A stretch of 64,000 nt of DNA. Source: Acidobacteriota bacterium. GTDB taxonomy: Bacteria; Acidobacteriota; Blastocatellia; Pyrinomonadales; Pyrinomonadaceae. Shown one piece after another: positions 1 through 7,962 of the stretch. Location of the stretch: NCBI GenBank assembly GCA_018269075.1, contig JAFDVJ010000013.1, forward strand, positions 62,001-126,000. The letters are read 5' to 3'. The notes beneath the pieces were generated by a model. It was not told the origin of the DNA. It did not search any database and saw nothing but the letters and a program-made list of their open reading frames with translations. Each line of letters opens with the position of its first letter. Positions within the stretch are counted from its first letter, which is position 1. Position numbers and translations under genes: made by a program.

Positions 1-269
1 TGTCGCGGATAATCAGCGCCAAAGGCCTGCCGGACTTCGAGAATATCGCCAAAGTGTGCGACTGGCTGAATATGCCGTACGCGAATTTTTTGGAGGCGAC
101 CGAGGACTGCGTTGTCTTTTATGAAGATCAGGACAAACTCGAGATCATCGTCGCTCTGATCAATGGGGACGAAAACCTTGCGCCGGAAGACAGGCGGAAG
201 CTGATCGACATCTTTATTGCCGCTTACGACGGCTTTGCGAGGGTTCAAAATGCGGCAACAAAGGTATAG
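1..269 (+). CDS. XRE/Cro-type transcriptional regulator, 3' end (5' truncated by window edge)
   Basis: The reading frame is open from base 3, so the gene starts outside the window. The visible N-terminal part reads SRIISAKGLPDFENIAKVCD, which matches the recognition-helix and following part of Cro/C1-type helix-turn-helix domains (an S-R-I-x-x-G-K-x-x-P-D pattern followed by a 'CDWL' helix). The remaining 70 residues are acidic and helical. A GTG at base 54 would start a 71-residue protein, but it would cut the HTH domain, so it is unlikely to be the start. It probably regulates phage early genes; the operator is not visible here. Confidence 0.7.
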   Translation, partial: SRIISAKGLPDFENIAKVCDWLNMPYANFLEATEDCVVFYEDQDKLEIIVALINGDENLAPEDRRKLIDIFIAAYDGFARVQNAATKV

Positions 270-765
270 CTCCGATCCGGCAAGACAGGCGCGAATCGAT
301 TACGAAAACGAATTGGAGCAGATGCTGGAAAAACACGAAGCCGAACTCGCCCGGCGTCCGGTTCGTCCGATCGAGGCCATCAGGATCTCGCGCGATTACG
401 GCAAAACGTGGATGCTCGTCGCGATTTGTGACGAATGCCGCGCCGGGATCGAGCCGCCGGTCCAGCGCCGTCGCGAAGGAGTGGCCGGCGTCCGGTACTG
501 CGATTGGTGCGGGCGCGGAATGAGATTTTTAAGGGAAAGAAATAAAACAGATTTTGGTAGAAGGAGATTGATTATGGACGCATTAGACGAACGCGAAAAA
601 GAAATTATCAAGGAAGCCCGGCGCAAACTGAAAGAAGCTCAGGATCAACTCAGGCACGCGATCGATGTTTCTCAAAATATCCCGGCGCTCGACAAATTTG
701 CTTCGATTTATGAAGCAATCGGCAAGCAAACAGGCAGGCTTAACAAACTGCTGAACGAAAAATGA
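250..765 (+). CDS. Small zinc-ribbon protein with helical C-terminal part
   Basis: The start at 250 (MRQQRYSSD) is preferred over an upstream in-frame ATG at 217 because it overlaps the previous gene less. The first half has two cysteine pairs (CDEC and CDWC about 30 residues apart), a likely zinc ribbon. The second half is a charged helical segment. A strong Shine-Dalgarno (AGAAGGAG) followed by an in-frame ATG at 574 (MDALDEREK) suggests that the C-terminal 64 residues can also be made alone, or that two genes have fused. Function unknown; phage early region. Confidence 0.55.
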   Translation: MRQQRYSSDPARQARIDYENELEQMLEKHEAELARRPVRPIEAIRISRDYGKTWMLVAICDECRAGIEPPVQRRREGVAGVRYCDWCGRGMRFLRERNKTDFGRRRLIMDALDEREKEIIKEARRKLKEAQDQLRHAIDVSQNIPALDKFASIYEAIGKQTGRLNKLLNEK

Positions 766-1052
766 AAAGACGCTTCGAACAAATGCCGCACGAGATTCAG
801 GCGCGGATGAAAATTCCGGCCGGCTACGTCGTCGTCAAGGGCTCGCGGCCGCCGCTCCCGGACGATCTCGTCTGGTCGGTTTATTCCTACGAGTACCTTC
901 GCGCTGATTCGCCCGAATGGCTCCGGTCGCCGCTCCTCGATCCGATCGACGACTGCCTGTGCGTCGTGCGGCGGGCAAACCGGACGGAATTCGTGAGGAA
1001 TGTTCCGGCGACGAGAGTTTACAAGATGCAGCAGGGAGGACTTTTCGAATGA
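762..1052 (+). CDS. Hypothetical phage early protein (96 aa)
   Basis: The ATG overlaps the stop of the preceding gene in an ATGA junction, which indicates translational coupling in a rightward early operon. The protein is small, rich in Arg and Pro, and has no membrane segment or motif I recognise. It ends just past the start of the next gene, again with a four-base overlap. Confidence 0.5.
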   Translation: MKRRFEQMPHEIQARMKIPAGYVVVKGSRPPLPDDLVWSVYSYEYLRADSPEWLRSPLLDPIDDCLCVVRRANRTEFVRNVPATRVYKMQQGGLFE

Positions 1053-1378
1053 ACGAAAAACAATATCAAATGATCGGCGTCATTGAGGCGCAAAGAGCGG
1101 AAGGAAAGAACAAAATCAACGTTTATTCCTGCCTCGGGTGCGCCCGTCAAACTATCACAATCGACCGTGACAGCGGCGTGACGCCTTTTAATATATCCTG
1201 CCCGTCGTGCGGCAAAACGGCAATGTCGGCAATCTACCGCGTTTCGCAGGATTTGACGCCGACACACGAATTTTACAGGCCGAGTTTTGCCTACTACCAA
1301 AACATTCCAAGCCGCGAGATGCGGCGGCACATTGAAAATGGCGGGTTGATGTTTCGAAAGTTAGGGAACCTTAAATGA
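1049..1378 (+). CDS. Zinc-ribbon hypothetical protein (109 aa)
   Basis: The start at 1049 (MNEKQYQMIG) is chosen because it overlaps the previous stop by four bases and follows a GGGAGGA Shine-Dalgarno. The open frame extends upstream, but that part only shadows the previous gene. Two cysteine pairs, CLGC and CPSC about 30 residues apart, form a probable treble-clef or ribbon zinc site near the N-terminus. The rest is not recognised. It is one of several small Cys-pair proteins in this early region. Confidence 0.6.
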   Translation: MNEKQYQMIGVIEAQRAEGKNKINVYSCLGCARQTITIDRDSGVTPFNISCPSCGKTAMSAIYRVSQDLTPTHEFYRPSFAYYQNIPSREMRRHIENGGLMFRKLGNLK

Positions 1379-1379
1379 T

Positions 1380-1838
1380 ATGAAATTAATCTACTTACTC
1401 GCTCAACTCATCGGCTTTATCTTCCCCAAACCGGCCCCGCCGAAGGAGGAGGAGGTCGAACCAATCGCGTTTGAGCCCGCGGCGCCGAAACCCGAGATCG
1501 ATCCGCGCATCCGGGAACTGCGGGACGTTTTCGTTCCCGACGTCTTCTACGGCCGCTGGACGGCCCGGGAGCACTCGTCACCGCACATCGAGGTTTTGCT
1601 CGACAACTGGGCAAAACGGGCGGCGCGCGACCGTGCTCACCTTCACCGGATGACCGGCGCGCTTCTGCCGGCGGCGGAAATGCACGGGGTGGCCTTTACG
1701 GCCGGGCGCTGCGAGTTCTTTTCGTGCCGGTTCGACTTCCGGGACCTGAATTCCGAAACGGCGCTCGCGATCCCGTGCGGTAAGGACGTCGAGCGGCTTC
1801 TGGATCTCGATAAAAGACTCAAGAGGTTTTTGAACTAA
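1380..1838 (+). CDS. Hypothetical protein with N-terminal hydrophobic segment (152 aa)
   Basis: It starts two bases after the previous stop. The N-terminus (MKLIYLLAQLIGFIFPKP) is hydrophobic and could be a membrane anchor or signal, followed by a Pro/Glu-rich linker and an Arg-rich domain. There is a GGAGGAGGAGG run at 1445-1455, which codes for Glu here. No family recognised. Confidence 0.45.
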   Translation: MKLIYLLAQLIGFIFPKPAPPKEEEVEPIAFEPAAPKPEIDPRIRELRDVFVPDVFYGRWTAREHSSPHIEVLLDNWAKRAARDRAHLHRMTGALLPAAEMHGVAFTAGRCEFFSCRFDFRDLNSETALAIPCGKDVERLLDLDKRLKRFLN

Positions 1839-1851
1839 AAAGGAGAAAATT

Positions 1852-2091
1852 GTGGAAAGCGAACAACCAAAAGAAAACGACAATCTGCGGGATGTGGTAC
1901 GAACCCTGTCCGAGGCTCTGAAAAACGATCCTGAGCTGTTCTACGCCTATCAGGCCAATATCGCGATGGCCTTCAAGGACAATGTCCGCTGGTACAAACA
2001 GAAGACCGGCAAAAAGTCGCTCTCGATGGGGGATCTTCACGAGATCGCCAACGATGCGGCGAAGTATTTTCTGAACCAGTTTTGTAAATAG
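1852..2091 (+). CDS. Hypothetical helical protein (79 aa)
   Basis: A GTG start preceded by AAAGGAG at good spacing. The protein is small, mostly alpha-helical by composition and charged, with no cysteine. It lies in the rightward early operon between two unknown genes. No family recognised. Confidence 0.5.
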   Translation: MESEQPKENDNLRDVVRTLSEALKNDPELFYAYQANIAMAFKDNVRWYKQKTGKKSLSMGDLHEIANDAAKYFLNQFCK

Positions 2092-2101
2092 AGGAAATTA
2101 T

Positions 2102-2956
2102 ATGAAAGCACTTATCCAAAAATTTACGGGCGATCTCGAAGGCCGTCCTTGGTTTTATCATTCGGGCGAAGGATCGTTTCGCCTTTTTACGTGGATCTCG
2201 GGCCAGCTTGTCTGGTGGGGAATGAAATACGGGCGCGGGCGGCACGGGTGGTGCAAGCCCGCGATCGGTCTCGATTTTTACTGCGGCGACAGAAATCTTG
2301 ATTTTCGCTTCCATATCGGCCTGATCTTTTTCACGTTCTACCTGACGTTCGAGGACGTTCTGCCGCGCCGTTTCCAGCCGGGATATATTTCAACCTACGA
2401 CAAAAAGACGAGGCTCGCGAGCAAGCGCGAATTCAGGCTCTATTACCTCGACCGGGCGATCTGGCTGAACCTGTGGGACAACGAGGACGAACACACCGCC
2501 AAACAAAAATGGATCAACCGGATGCACGTCTTCCGTTTCCCGTGGAATTACGACTGGATCCGCACGTCGAAGCTGCTCGCCGACGGCTCCTGGTATCACG
2601 ACACGTATAAAAATCGCCTGCCGTGGAAAGAAAAAAACGCAATTGAAAAGACGCTCGATTTTTTCAAAGAAACTCACCCTTACCGGTATGTTTTGCGGTC
2701 GGGCGAGGCGCAGGACGTTTCGGCGACGATCGGCGTGACCGAACAGGAATGGCGCTGGCGCTCGCGCCTTTTCAAATGGCTCGGGTGGCCGAAAAAGGTG
2801 CGCCGGACGATCTCGGTCGAATTCTCGGACGAAGTCGGCGAAGAGCGCGGTTCGTGGAAAGGCGGGACGGTCGGGTGCGGCTATGAGCTAAAAGACGACG
2901 AGACGCCCCTTGAATGCTTAAGGCGGATGGAACGGGAGAGGAGGTTCGAACGGTGA
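2102..2956 (+). CDS. Hypothetical phage protein, aromatic-rich (284 aa)
   Basis: Starts MKALIQKFTGD ten bases after the previous stop. Very rich in Trp, Tyr and Arg in its first 200 residues (for example LVWWGMKYGRG), with a charged C-terminus. It is not an obvious membrane protein and I recognise no catalytic motif. Single long ORF with codon use like its neighbours, so a real gene; function unknown. Confidence 0.55.
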   Translation: MKALIQKFTGDLEGRPWFYHSGEGSFRLFTWISGQLVWWGMKYGRGRHGWCKPAIGLDFYCGDRNLDFRFHIGLIFFTFYLTFEDVLPRRFQPGYISTYDKKTRLASKREFRLYYLDRAIWLNLWDNEDEHTAKQKWINRMHVFRFPWNYDWIRTSKLLADGSWYHDTYKNRLPWKEKNAIEKTLDFFKETHPYRYVLRSGEAQDVSATIGVTEQEWRWRSRLFKWLGWPKKVRRTISVEFSDEVGEERGSWKGGTVGCGYELKDDETPLECLRRMERERRFER

Positions 2957-3426
2957 CGGAAGAAGAAAACACGATCGAGGAAGGCGTTTTGTTTGCCGAA
3001 AGCCTGTTCGGGTTTCATACCCGGAAGCCGCTCGTCCGGATCTCTTACGGGATCACGTTCGAGGTGATGACGTCGCCGGCCGAAGCCCGGCGGTTCGCGC
3101 TTTCCGTTCTGGAGGCGGCGGAAGCGGCCGAATCCGACGCTTTTCTCTGCAACTGGATGAAAAACAGGATCGGCATCACGGACGACGAAAAGCTTGTTCA
3201 GATCCTGCGCGATTTTCGCAGTGAGCGGATCAAAAACTCCGAAGAAGACAAGGCGGAAAACTACGATCCGATGCCGCCCGCGATCCGCAAAGCTTACGAG
3301 AAACAAAAGATCATCTGCCGGTGTGGCCATTCGATCCTCAGTCACGGCGATTTCGAGGAAGAGGGCCGCGAGGGCTGCAAGCTCATCGGCTGCCGGTGCG
3401 CTCGGTTTGAGAAACGGGAAAAATAA
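2953..3426 (+). CDS. Hypothetical protein with C-terminal Cys/His cluster (157 aa)
   Basis: The GTG at 2953 overlaps the previous TGA by four bases and gives MTEEENTIEEG; an in-frame ATG at 2914 lies deeper in the upstream gene and is less likely. The last 35 residues hold C-R-C-G-H, a histidine, then C and C-R-C, a likely zinc-binding cluster. The first 100 residues are acidic and helical. No family assigned. Confidence 0.55.
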   Translation: MTEEENTIEEGVLFAESLFGFHTRKPLVRISYGITFEVMTSPAEARRFALSVLEAAEAAESDAFLCNWMKNRIGITDDEKLVQILRDFRSERIKNSEEDKAENYDPMPPAIRKAYEKQKIICRCGHSILSHGDFEEEGREGCKLIGCRCARFEKREK

Positions 3427-3705
3427 ATGCCCTGCGAAACCGTCAAAATCGGCGATTCCTACGCCATTGTCTGCTCACGCGGGCGGCGGCGGAAAACCTG
3501 CTTATACTGCTCGCGCGAGCACGAGTTTCTGTGCGATTTCCCGGTCGGCAAAACGAAGGGCGGAAAGACGAAAACGTGCGACCGGCCGCTCTGCAGAAAA
3601 CACTCGCTCAAGGGAGTTTCAGAGGGCGTCGATTTTTGCCGGGAGCATTACCCGATCGCCAAGGCCGCCTACGAGCGGCGAATGGCGGCATTTAAGAACG
3701 ATTAA
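3427..3705 (+). CDS. Small Cys/His-rich protein (92 aa)
   Basis: Starts immediately after the previous stop. Contains CLYCSREHEFLCDF, a CDRPLCRKH segment and a C-terminal C-x2-H, in total about eight Cys and four His. This pattern suggests one or two structural zinc sites. The context is a string of small zinc-ribbon proteins. Function unknown. Confidence 0.5.
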   Translation: MPCETVKIGDSYAIVCSRGRRRKTCLYCSREHEFLCDFPVGKTKGGKTKTCDRPLCRKHSLKGVSEGVDFCREHYPIAKAAYERRMAAFKND

Positions 3706-3733
3706 GAACGATTAAGAAAAATTTATATGAGTA
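3675..3733 (+). repeat. Short direct repeats before the AAA+ gene
   Basis: A GATTAAGAAC unit is repeated in tandem and then leads into AAAATTTATATGAG, where the AAA+ gene starts. A similar block of TTTAGAA/TTTAAGAACG units leads into ATTTATATGAG before the gene at 5454. No Shine-Dalgarno is present at either start, so these may be an AT-rich initiation or regulatory element. Confidence 0.35.
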
Positions 3734-4716
3734 AAGAAAATTTCGAACAATTAATGGAATCATTCGGCAGCGAAGCCGGCGAAAATTACGGAAACTGTTC
3801 CGCGACGCCGACACCTTGCGAACCGGCAAGCCCGTCGCGCGAGCGTCTTTTCGATCCGACCGGCGAGCGGAAATGGCAGTGTCTCTCGGACGGAGCTTTC
3901 CGGCCCTGCGGCGAGACGGTGGCGGAACTGCCGGCGCAGGCCTTCCGGATCGTGCTCGACGAATTCAATAACCCGGTTTTCAAAATTCTCGACCTGCAGA
4001 CGGACGATCTTTTTTGTCTGCCGGACTCGCAGACCGATCGTGTTCTTCGGTCGATCGAAAAGTTCTGGGATTCGAAGGAAAAATTCGTCCGGCGCGGTTT
4101 TCTCTACAAGCGCGGGATCCTGCTGACGGGCGCGCCGGGCGGCGGGAAAACGACCTGCATCCAATTACTCGTCGCGCAGCTCCTCGAAAGGCGGGGAATC
4201 GTCGTTCTCGGCGAAAATCCGTACGCGACAGGCAAGGCGCTCGAATCGCTTCGCAAGATCGAGCCGGAGCGGCCGCTGATCGTGATCCTCGAAGATCTCG
4301 ACGAACTCGTCCGGCGCTACAGTGAGGCCGAATGGCTCGCGCTCCTCGACGGCGAAAACCAGATCAACAACATCATTTTTATCGGGACGACCAATTACCC
4401 GGAGAAGCTCGACCGGCGTTTCGTCAACCGGCCTTCGCGCTTTGACGAGATCATCGAGATCCCGATGCCGACTGCCGAGGCGCGCCGCGCCTATCTCGAA
4501 AAGAAACTCCTGCCGGCGGATTTGATCGCGCTCGACCTCGAACGATGGGTCAGGGACTCCGAAGGCTTCAGCGTCGCCCATTTGCGCGAGCTGTATGTCT
4601 CGGTACTTTGTCTCGGTCGCGATTACGAGGAAGTGATCGAACGCCTGAAGGTGATGCAGAAGGTCAAATTTCGGGAATTCGGAAAAGAAGACATCGGCTT
4701 CGGGGCGAAAAGATGA
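3727..4716 (+). CDS. AAA+ ATPase (BCS1/FtsH-like core)
   Basis: Clear P-loop at residues 135-143 (GAPGGGKTT), Walker B at about 184-193 (LIVILEDLDE), a sensor-1 region (FIGTTNYPEKLD) and an Arg-finger-like stretch (RRFVNRPSRFDE), all in the order typical of the classic AAA clade. The first 110 residues are a phage-specific leader. No protease domain or membrane segment is present, so it is a soluble remodelling ATPase, perhaps acting on replication or recombination proteins. Its stop overlaps the start of a RuvC-like gene by four bases, which suggests coupled expression. Confidence 0.8.
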   Translation: MSKENFEQLMESFGSEAGENYGNCSATPTPCEPASPSRERLFDPTGERKWQCLSDGAFRPCGETVAELPAQAFRIVLDEFNNPVFKILDLQTDDLFCLPDSQTDRVLRSIEKFWDSKEKFVRRGFLYKRGILLTGAPGGGKTTCIQLLVAQLLERRGIVVLGENPYATGKALESLRKIEPERPLIVILEDLDELVRRYSEAEWLALLDGENQINNIIFIGTTNYPEKLDRRFVNRPSRFDEIIEIPMPTAEARRAYLEKKLLPADLIALDLERWVRDSEGFSVAHLRELYVSVLCLGRDYEEVIERLKVMQKVKFREFGKEDIGFGAKR

Positions 4717-5141
4717 AAAAACGTTACGCCATCGGCATCGACGCAGGCCTCACGACCGGGGTTTGCGTGTACGACCGGACGACCCGAAAGATCGCCGCGC
4801 TCTTCTCCTCGTCGTTCTGGGAGGCGTACGGGCTGATCCTGCGCGATTACACGCCCGAAGACACGCTGATCGTCGTCGAGAATCCGCGAAAGAATTTCGT
4901 CTACAACCGGAACAGCCGGCAGAAAACGGAAGTTTTAACGAAGATCGCTTTCAACGCCGGCGAGAACAACCGCGAGGCGACGCTTCTGATCGAAGGCTTC
5001 GGGAAAGCCGGCTTCGAGGTCAGAACCCAAACGCCTGAAGGCGAGAAATGGAACGCCGCGTATTTTCAGACGATCACGCGCTGCGATCTTCGGACCAACG
5101 CTCATGAACGTGATGCGGCCCGGCTCGTCTTCGGGCTTTAG
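4713..5141 (+). CDS. RuvC-like Holliday junction resolvase / RNase H-fold nuclease
   Basis: The start at 4713 overlaps the AAA+ stop (ATGA). The fold signature is clear: first strand IGIDAGLTTGVCV with catalytic Asp, a second acidic strand LIVVENPR with Glu, and a C-terminal helix NAHERDAARLV carrying the last acidic residues. Length (142 aa) fits phage RuvC-like resolvases. It would cut branched DNA during phage recombination or before packaging. Tight linkage to the AAA+ gene suggests they may work as an ATPase-nuclease pair, though that is inference. Confidence 0.75.
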   Translation: MKKRYAIGIDAGLTTGVCVYDRTTRKIAALFSSSFWEAYGLILRDYTPEDTLIVVENPRKNFVYNRNSRQKTEVLTKIAFNAGENNREATLLIEGFGKAGFEVRTQTPEGEKWNAAYFQTITRCDLRTNAHERDAARLVFGL

Positions 5142-5150
5142 GAAGCAATT

Positions 5151-5423
5151 ATGAACAGATTTGATTATTACGCATATCGATACGGCTACCCGGTAATTAA
5201 ACAACCACCGCCGCTTATTTTAACGACGGTGGAGACCGCGCCGATCAAATACGAGCCTGAGCCGCCGAAACAGTTTATCTCAAGGATGCTCGGGCTTTAT
5301 CGGCGCAAGGGCTACCCCTTAGGCAAAACCCGGCGCGGCTTTAAGAAATGGCTCAAGCGCATGATCTTAAAAGCGGTCGGCTGCAAATCGATCAGGGCGG
5401 CGAAACGAAAGTACAAAATTTAG
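5151..5423 (+). CDS. Small basic hypothetical protein (90 aa)
   Basis: Starts MNRFDYYAYRYGY after a GGAAG ribosome site. The N-terminus is Tyr-rich, the C-terminal half strongly basic (many Lys/Arg), as in a DNA-binding or nucleoid-associated small phage protein. No recognised motif. Follows the resolvase in the same operon. Confidence 0.45.
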   Translation: MNRFDYYAYRYGYPVIKQPPPLILTTVETAPIKYEPEPPKQFISRMLGLYRRKGYPLGKTRRGFKKWLKRMILKAVGCKSIRAAKRKYKI

Positions 5424-5453
5424 AACGGTTTAGAAAATTTAAGAACGATTTAT

Positions 5454-5870
5454 ATGAGTTTAGAAAACGCAACACCGATGGAGAAATTCCGCAACAGCTG
5501 CGGCTTTCAGTTTAATTTCGTCTTTCACTCGGGCCTTCCGGTCGAGGAGGCGATCGATCACATCTGCGAGCGCGCGGAAGATTACCGGCGGGCGATGGCG
5601 GAGGAGGAGGCGGCGAAAACGCTCGTTTTGAGCGGCGACGGGCTGATCACGGCGTTTCAGACGGCCGACCCGCAGAACCCTTTAACGCGGCTGTCCTTCT
5701 GGCGTTCGATGGAGGACTTTAAGGCGCAAACGCCGCCCGTTCTCGAGATCAACTTCGGATCAGCTGAAGCTTTACGCGATTACTGGATTTTGAACCTGAA
5801 CGCGTTGGCGCAAATCTGGTTCGAGGTGTTCAAGGAGCCGATCATCCCGCAGGAGGGGGCGGAGGGTTAA
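5454..5870 (+). CDS. Hypothetical phage protein (138 aa)
   Basis: Begins in the AT-rich context ATTTATATGAG, like the AAA+ gene. Acidic helical protein with an EEEAAKT stretch coded by a GGAGGAGGAGG run (5600-5610). No family recognised; the codon use supports a real gene. Confidence 0.5.
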   Translation: MSLENATPMEKFRNSCGFQFNFVFHSGLPVEEAIDHICERAEDYRRAMAEEEAAKTLVLSGDGLITAFQTADPQNPLTRLSFWRSMEDFKAQTPPVLEINFGSAEALRDYWILNLNALAQIWFEVFKEPIIPQEGAEG

Positions 5871-5872
5871 AC

Positions 5873-6370
5873 GTGAAAAACAAAACCCGCTACAACGTCG
5901 ATCTGACTGTCTCGGATCTTTACCCGGACCGGGCGGACGGGCTCTGCCGGCGATGCCGCAAAGCCTTGACCGGCCGCCAGACGAAATGGTGCTCGACGGC
6001 ATGCTCTTACGCCGCGTTCGACGAAATGATGATCGCCAAAGGATCCTCGACCTACATCCGAAAGGCGCTCCTCGCGCGCGACAAAGGCGTCTGCGCGCTT
6101 TGCGGGTGCGATACCGAGAAAATGCAGAGAATCCGCAAGCACGCCCAGAGCTCGTCCTGGCGCTGGCGAACCGACGAAGGGATTTATGTCAATTCTTTTA
6201 CGGAGAATGAGGAGATTTTTCGCCGTCACGAGCGAAACGGGAGCCTCTGGGAGGCCGATCACATTCTGGAGGTCGTAAACGGCGGAAAACACGCTCTGGA
6301 TAATCTTCAGACGCTCTGCGTGCCGTGCCATAAGGAAAAGACGAAAGGGATGAAACGGAATAAAAAATGA
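5873..6370 (+). CDS. HNH endonuclease with N-terminal zinc knuckle
   Basis: GTG start three bases after the previous stop. The first 50 residues carry C-x2-C and C-x3-C (CRRC, CSTAC). The HNH core is visible in the C-terminal half: CALCGC, then EADHILEVVNGG (the first His of the ββα-metal motif), then DNLQTLCVPCHKEKT with the second Asn/His and a closing zinc CxxC. Length 165 aa. It may serve in packaging or as a free-standing homing nuclease; position in the early region favours the second or a role in DNA metabolism. Confidence 0.8.
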   Translation: MKNKTRYNVDLTVSDLYPDRADGLCRRCRKALTGRQTKWCSTACSYAAFDEMMIAKGSSTYIRKALLARDKGVCALCGCDTEKMQRIRKHAQSSSWRWRTDEGIYVNSFTENEEIFRRHERNGSLWEADHILEVVNGGKHALDNLQTLCVPCHKEKTKGMKRNKK

Positions 6371-6987
6371 TTGAAGCAAAATTGATTTTTAACAGGACCA
6401 GAGGCGGCGCTCCGCTTTTCGGCTGCGAAGTCGAAAAGCGGGTGATCTATTTTACGCCGGTCAAACGCACCTACGAGGAAGGGGCGACATTCGCCCGGGA
6501 TCTGACTCTTGGATCGGATATCCTTCATATCTCGCCGGAAAGCCTGCCGCTCGTTAAAGCCGTCTACTACGAGAACAAGGAATTCGTCCAGGGCTTTTTC
6601 GATTCGCTCGTATACGGGTCGTCTTATCCGCAAATCAAATACCTGACCCGCTACGCCGCGCTTCGGCTTAACAGCAGAGAACAAGAACGTCTCGATCTTG
6701 CGAAGTCGCGGATAACTAACGTTTATCTGATCCGGGACAAAGCGACCGGGTACGTCAAGATCGGACGAAGCCGCGATCCGGAGGCGCGTTTCAGGCAGCT
6801 CGTCAAGCAGGACACGTTGATGCCGAAACCGAACGAGTTCGAACTGCTTTTCTTCTGGCCGGCATATGCGCTGACCGAACAGATCCTTCACGACGCTTAC
6901 GCGGAAAAGCGAATCCGCGGAGAATGGTTCGAGCTGACCGACGCCGCCGTCGAGGAAATCAAAAAAAATTACTTCAATCAGGATTAA
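6367..6987 (+). CDS. T5orf172/MUG113-type GIY-YIG-like nuclease domain protein
   Basis: Starts in an ATGA overlap with the HNH gene. The C-terminal 90 residues match the GIY-YIG superfamily branch found in T5orf172 and MUG113 proteins: NVYLIRDKATGYVKIGRS, an Arg-rich helix (DPEARFRQLV), a Glu-containing helix in the ALTEQILHDAYAEKR stretch, and GEWFEL near the end. The N-terminal 115 residues are unassigned and may bind DNA. Likely a phage nuclease or regulator. Confidence 0.7.
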   Translation: MIEAKLIFNRTRGGAPLFGCEVEKRVIYFTPVKRTYEEGATFARDLTLGSDILHISPESLPLVKAVYYENKEFVQGFFDSLVYGSSYPQIKYLTRYAALRLNSREQERLDLAKSRITNVYLIRDKATGYVKIGRSRDPEARFRQLVKQDTLMPKPNEFELLFFWPAYALTEQILHDAYAEKRIRGEWFELTDAAVEEIKKNYFNQD

Positions 6988-6990
6988 ACA

Positions 6991-7962
6991 ATGGCGATCG
7001 TGCCCGGCGAATCGATAAAGGAATTCACTTCATTGAAACCATCGACGGTGGTGGTCTGGTGTCTGCTCTGCGAAGTAAAGCAGGGCGAAACGGTTTATTT
7101 GGAGCTCGAAAAGGCCGAGAAATACGGAGTCAAAAAGAGCGCTTTTTATCACGCCTTTAATGAACTGGTAGGTAGAGGGTGGCTCGAACTGGCGGGAAAT
7201 TTCGACGGCCGGAAGTGGTGGAGACCGGTCAAAGGGTTCCGGAGAGATTCCGCAAACGCGGAAAACTTGTCCGCAAACGTGGAAAGTTTTTCCGCAAACG
7301 CGGAATCTCGCAAGGAAACACCGGCTCAAAATTCCGCAAACGTGGAAAATTTTTCCGCAAACGTGGAAAAACCGCCCGAAAAAGAGCTTGATAATTCCGC
7401 AAACGTGGAAAATTCCATAAACGCGGAAAAAATCGGAAAAGAAAATTCCGCAAACGTGGAATCTCCTTTTCCTTATATAAAACCCCCTTTAAAGCCTCAA
7501 GAGACTATCGTCTCTTTCGGCGGAGGAGGAGAGGCGCGCGCGCCAAAACCGCCGCCTCCGCCGCCGCCGCCGGAACGGGAGAGAAAAAAATCGGCGCCGA
7601 AAAAATTCCGGCTGCCGGCGGACTACCCGCTTTCGGACGAGATGATCGACTGGGCGAAAAGGGAGCTGCCGGGGATCAAATTGATCGAAGCGCACGAGAA
7701 TTTCGTCGAACACTGGTCGAACCGGACGGACGACAAAGCCGAGCGTTTCGACTGGGATCTGACGTGGCGCAAAGGGATGCGGCTCGCCTACCAGTGGCAG
7801 CTCGAAGACGAAGAAAAAGCGAAAAGAAAGGAGGAGAAAAATGCAGCGATTAAAAATGCCGAAGCTGAACGTGCCGGACGAAGAACCAACTACGAGATCG
7901 GCCGCGACCGCGACTACTCGGCCTTCGAAGGTCTCGACCCTGCAAAAGCTTTCAAAGCCTGA
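6991..7962 (+). CDS. Lambda-O-like replication initiator carrying the origin in its gene
   Basis: The N-terminal 85 residues look like a winged helix: VVVWCLLCEVKQGE, then a helix pair around KKSAFYHAFNELV and a wing (GWLELAGNFDGRKWW). The middle third codes for repeated SANVE/SANAE units that exist because eight DNA iterons lie in this stretch (7248-7461), the arrangement known from lambda O, where origin iterons sit inside the initiator gene. A Pro-rich linker and a C-terminal helical domain (about residues 205-323) follow, where a helicase or loader contact would be expected. The gene overlaps the next one by 122 bases. Assignment rests on architecture, not on sequence identity to O. Confidence 0.65.
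   Translation: MAIVPGESIKEFTSLKPSTVVVWCLLCEVKQGETVYLELEKAEKYGVKKSAFYHAFNELVGRGWLELAGNFDGRKWWRPVKGFRRDSANAENLSANVESFSANAESRKETPAQNSANVENFSANVEKPPEKELDNSANVENSINAEKIGKENSANVESPFPYIKPPLKPQETIVSFGGGGEARAPKPPPPPPPPERERKKSAPKKFRLPADYPLSDEMIDWAKRELPGIKLIEAHENFVEHWSNRTDDKAERFDWDLTWRKGMRLAYQWQLEDEEKAKRKEEKNAAIKNAEAERAGRRTNYEIGRDRDYSAFEGLDPAKAFKA
7248..7461 (+). repeat. Eight phased iterons: putative phage replication origin
   Basis: The unit is TTCCGCAAACGYGGAA, an imperfect palindrome (TTCCGC, spacer AAAC, GCGGAA). Copies begin at 7248, 7269, 7290, 7332, 7353, 7395, 7413 and 7446. The first six starts differ by exactly 21 or 42 bases, so they sit on one face of the helix. The seventh copy is degenerate (TTCCATAAACGCGGAA). 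An AT-rich stretch (7463-7492) follows and could be the melting region. Confidence 0.75.
7463..7514 (+). other. AT-rich stretch and small dyad after the iterons
   Basis: Directly after the last iteron come a pyrimidine-rich, TATATAAAA-containing segment and then a perfect inverted repeat GAGAC-TATC-GTCTC (7501-7514). In lambda-type origins the AT-rich DNA beside the iterons melts first; this placement fits, but melting is inferred. Confidence 0.45.

Noticed and set aside
7248-7461. The repeat array could be taken for a CRISPR array
   Set aside because: Units are 16 bases at 21-base multiples, lie inside an open reading frame, and the 'spacers' are 5-26 bases long. It fits iterons.
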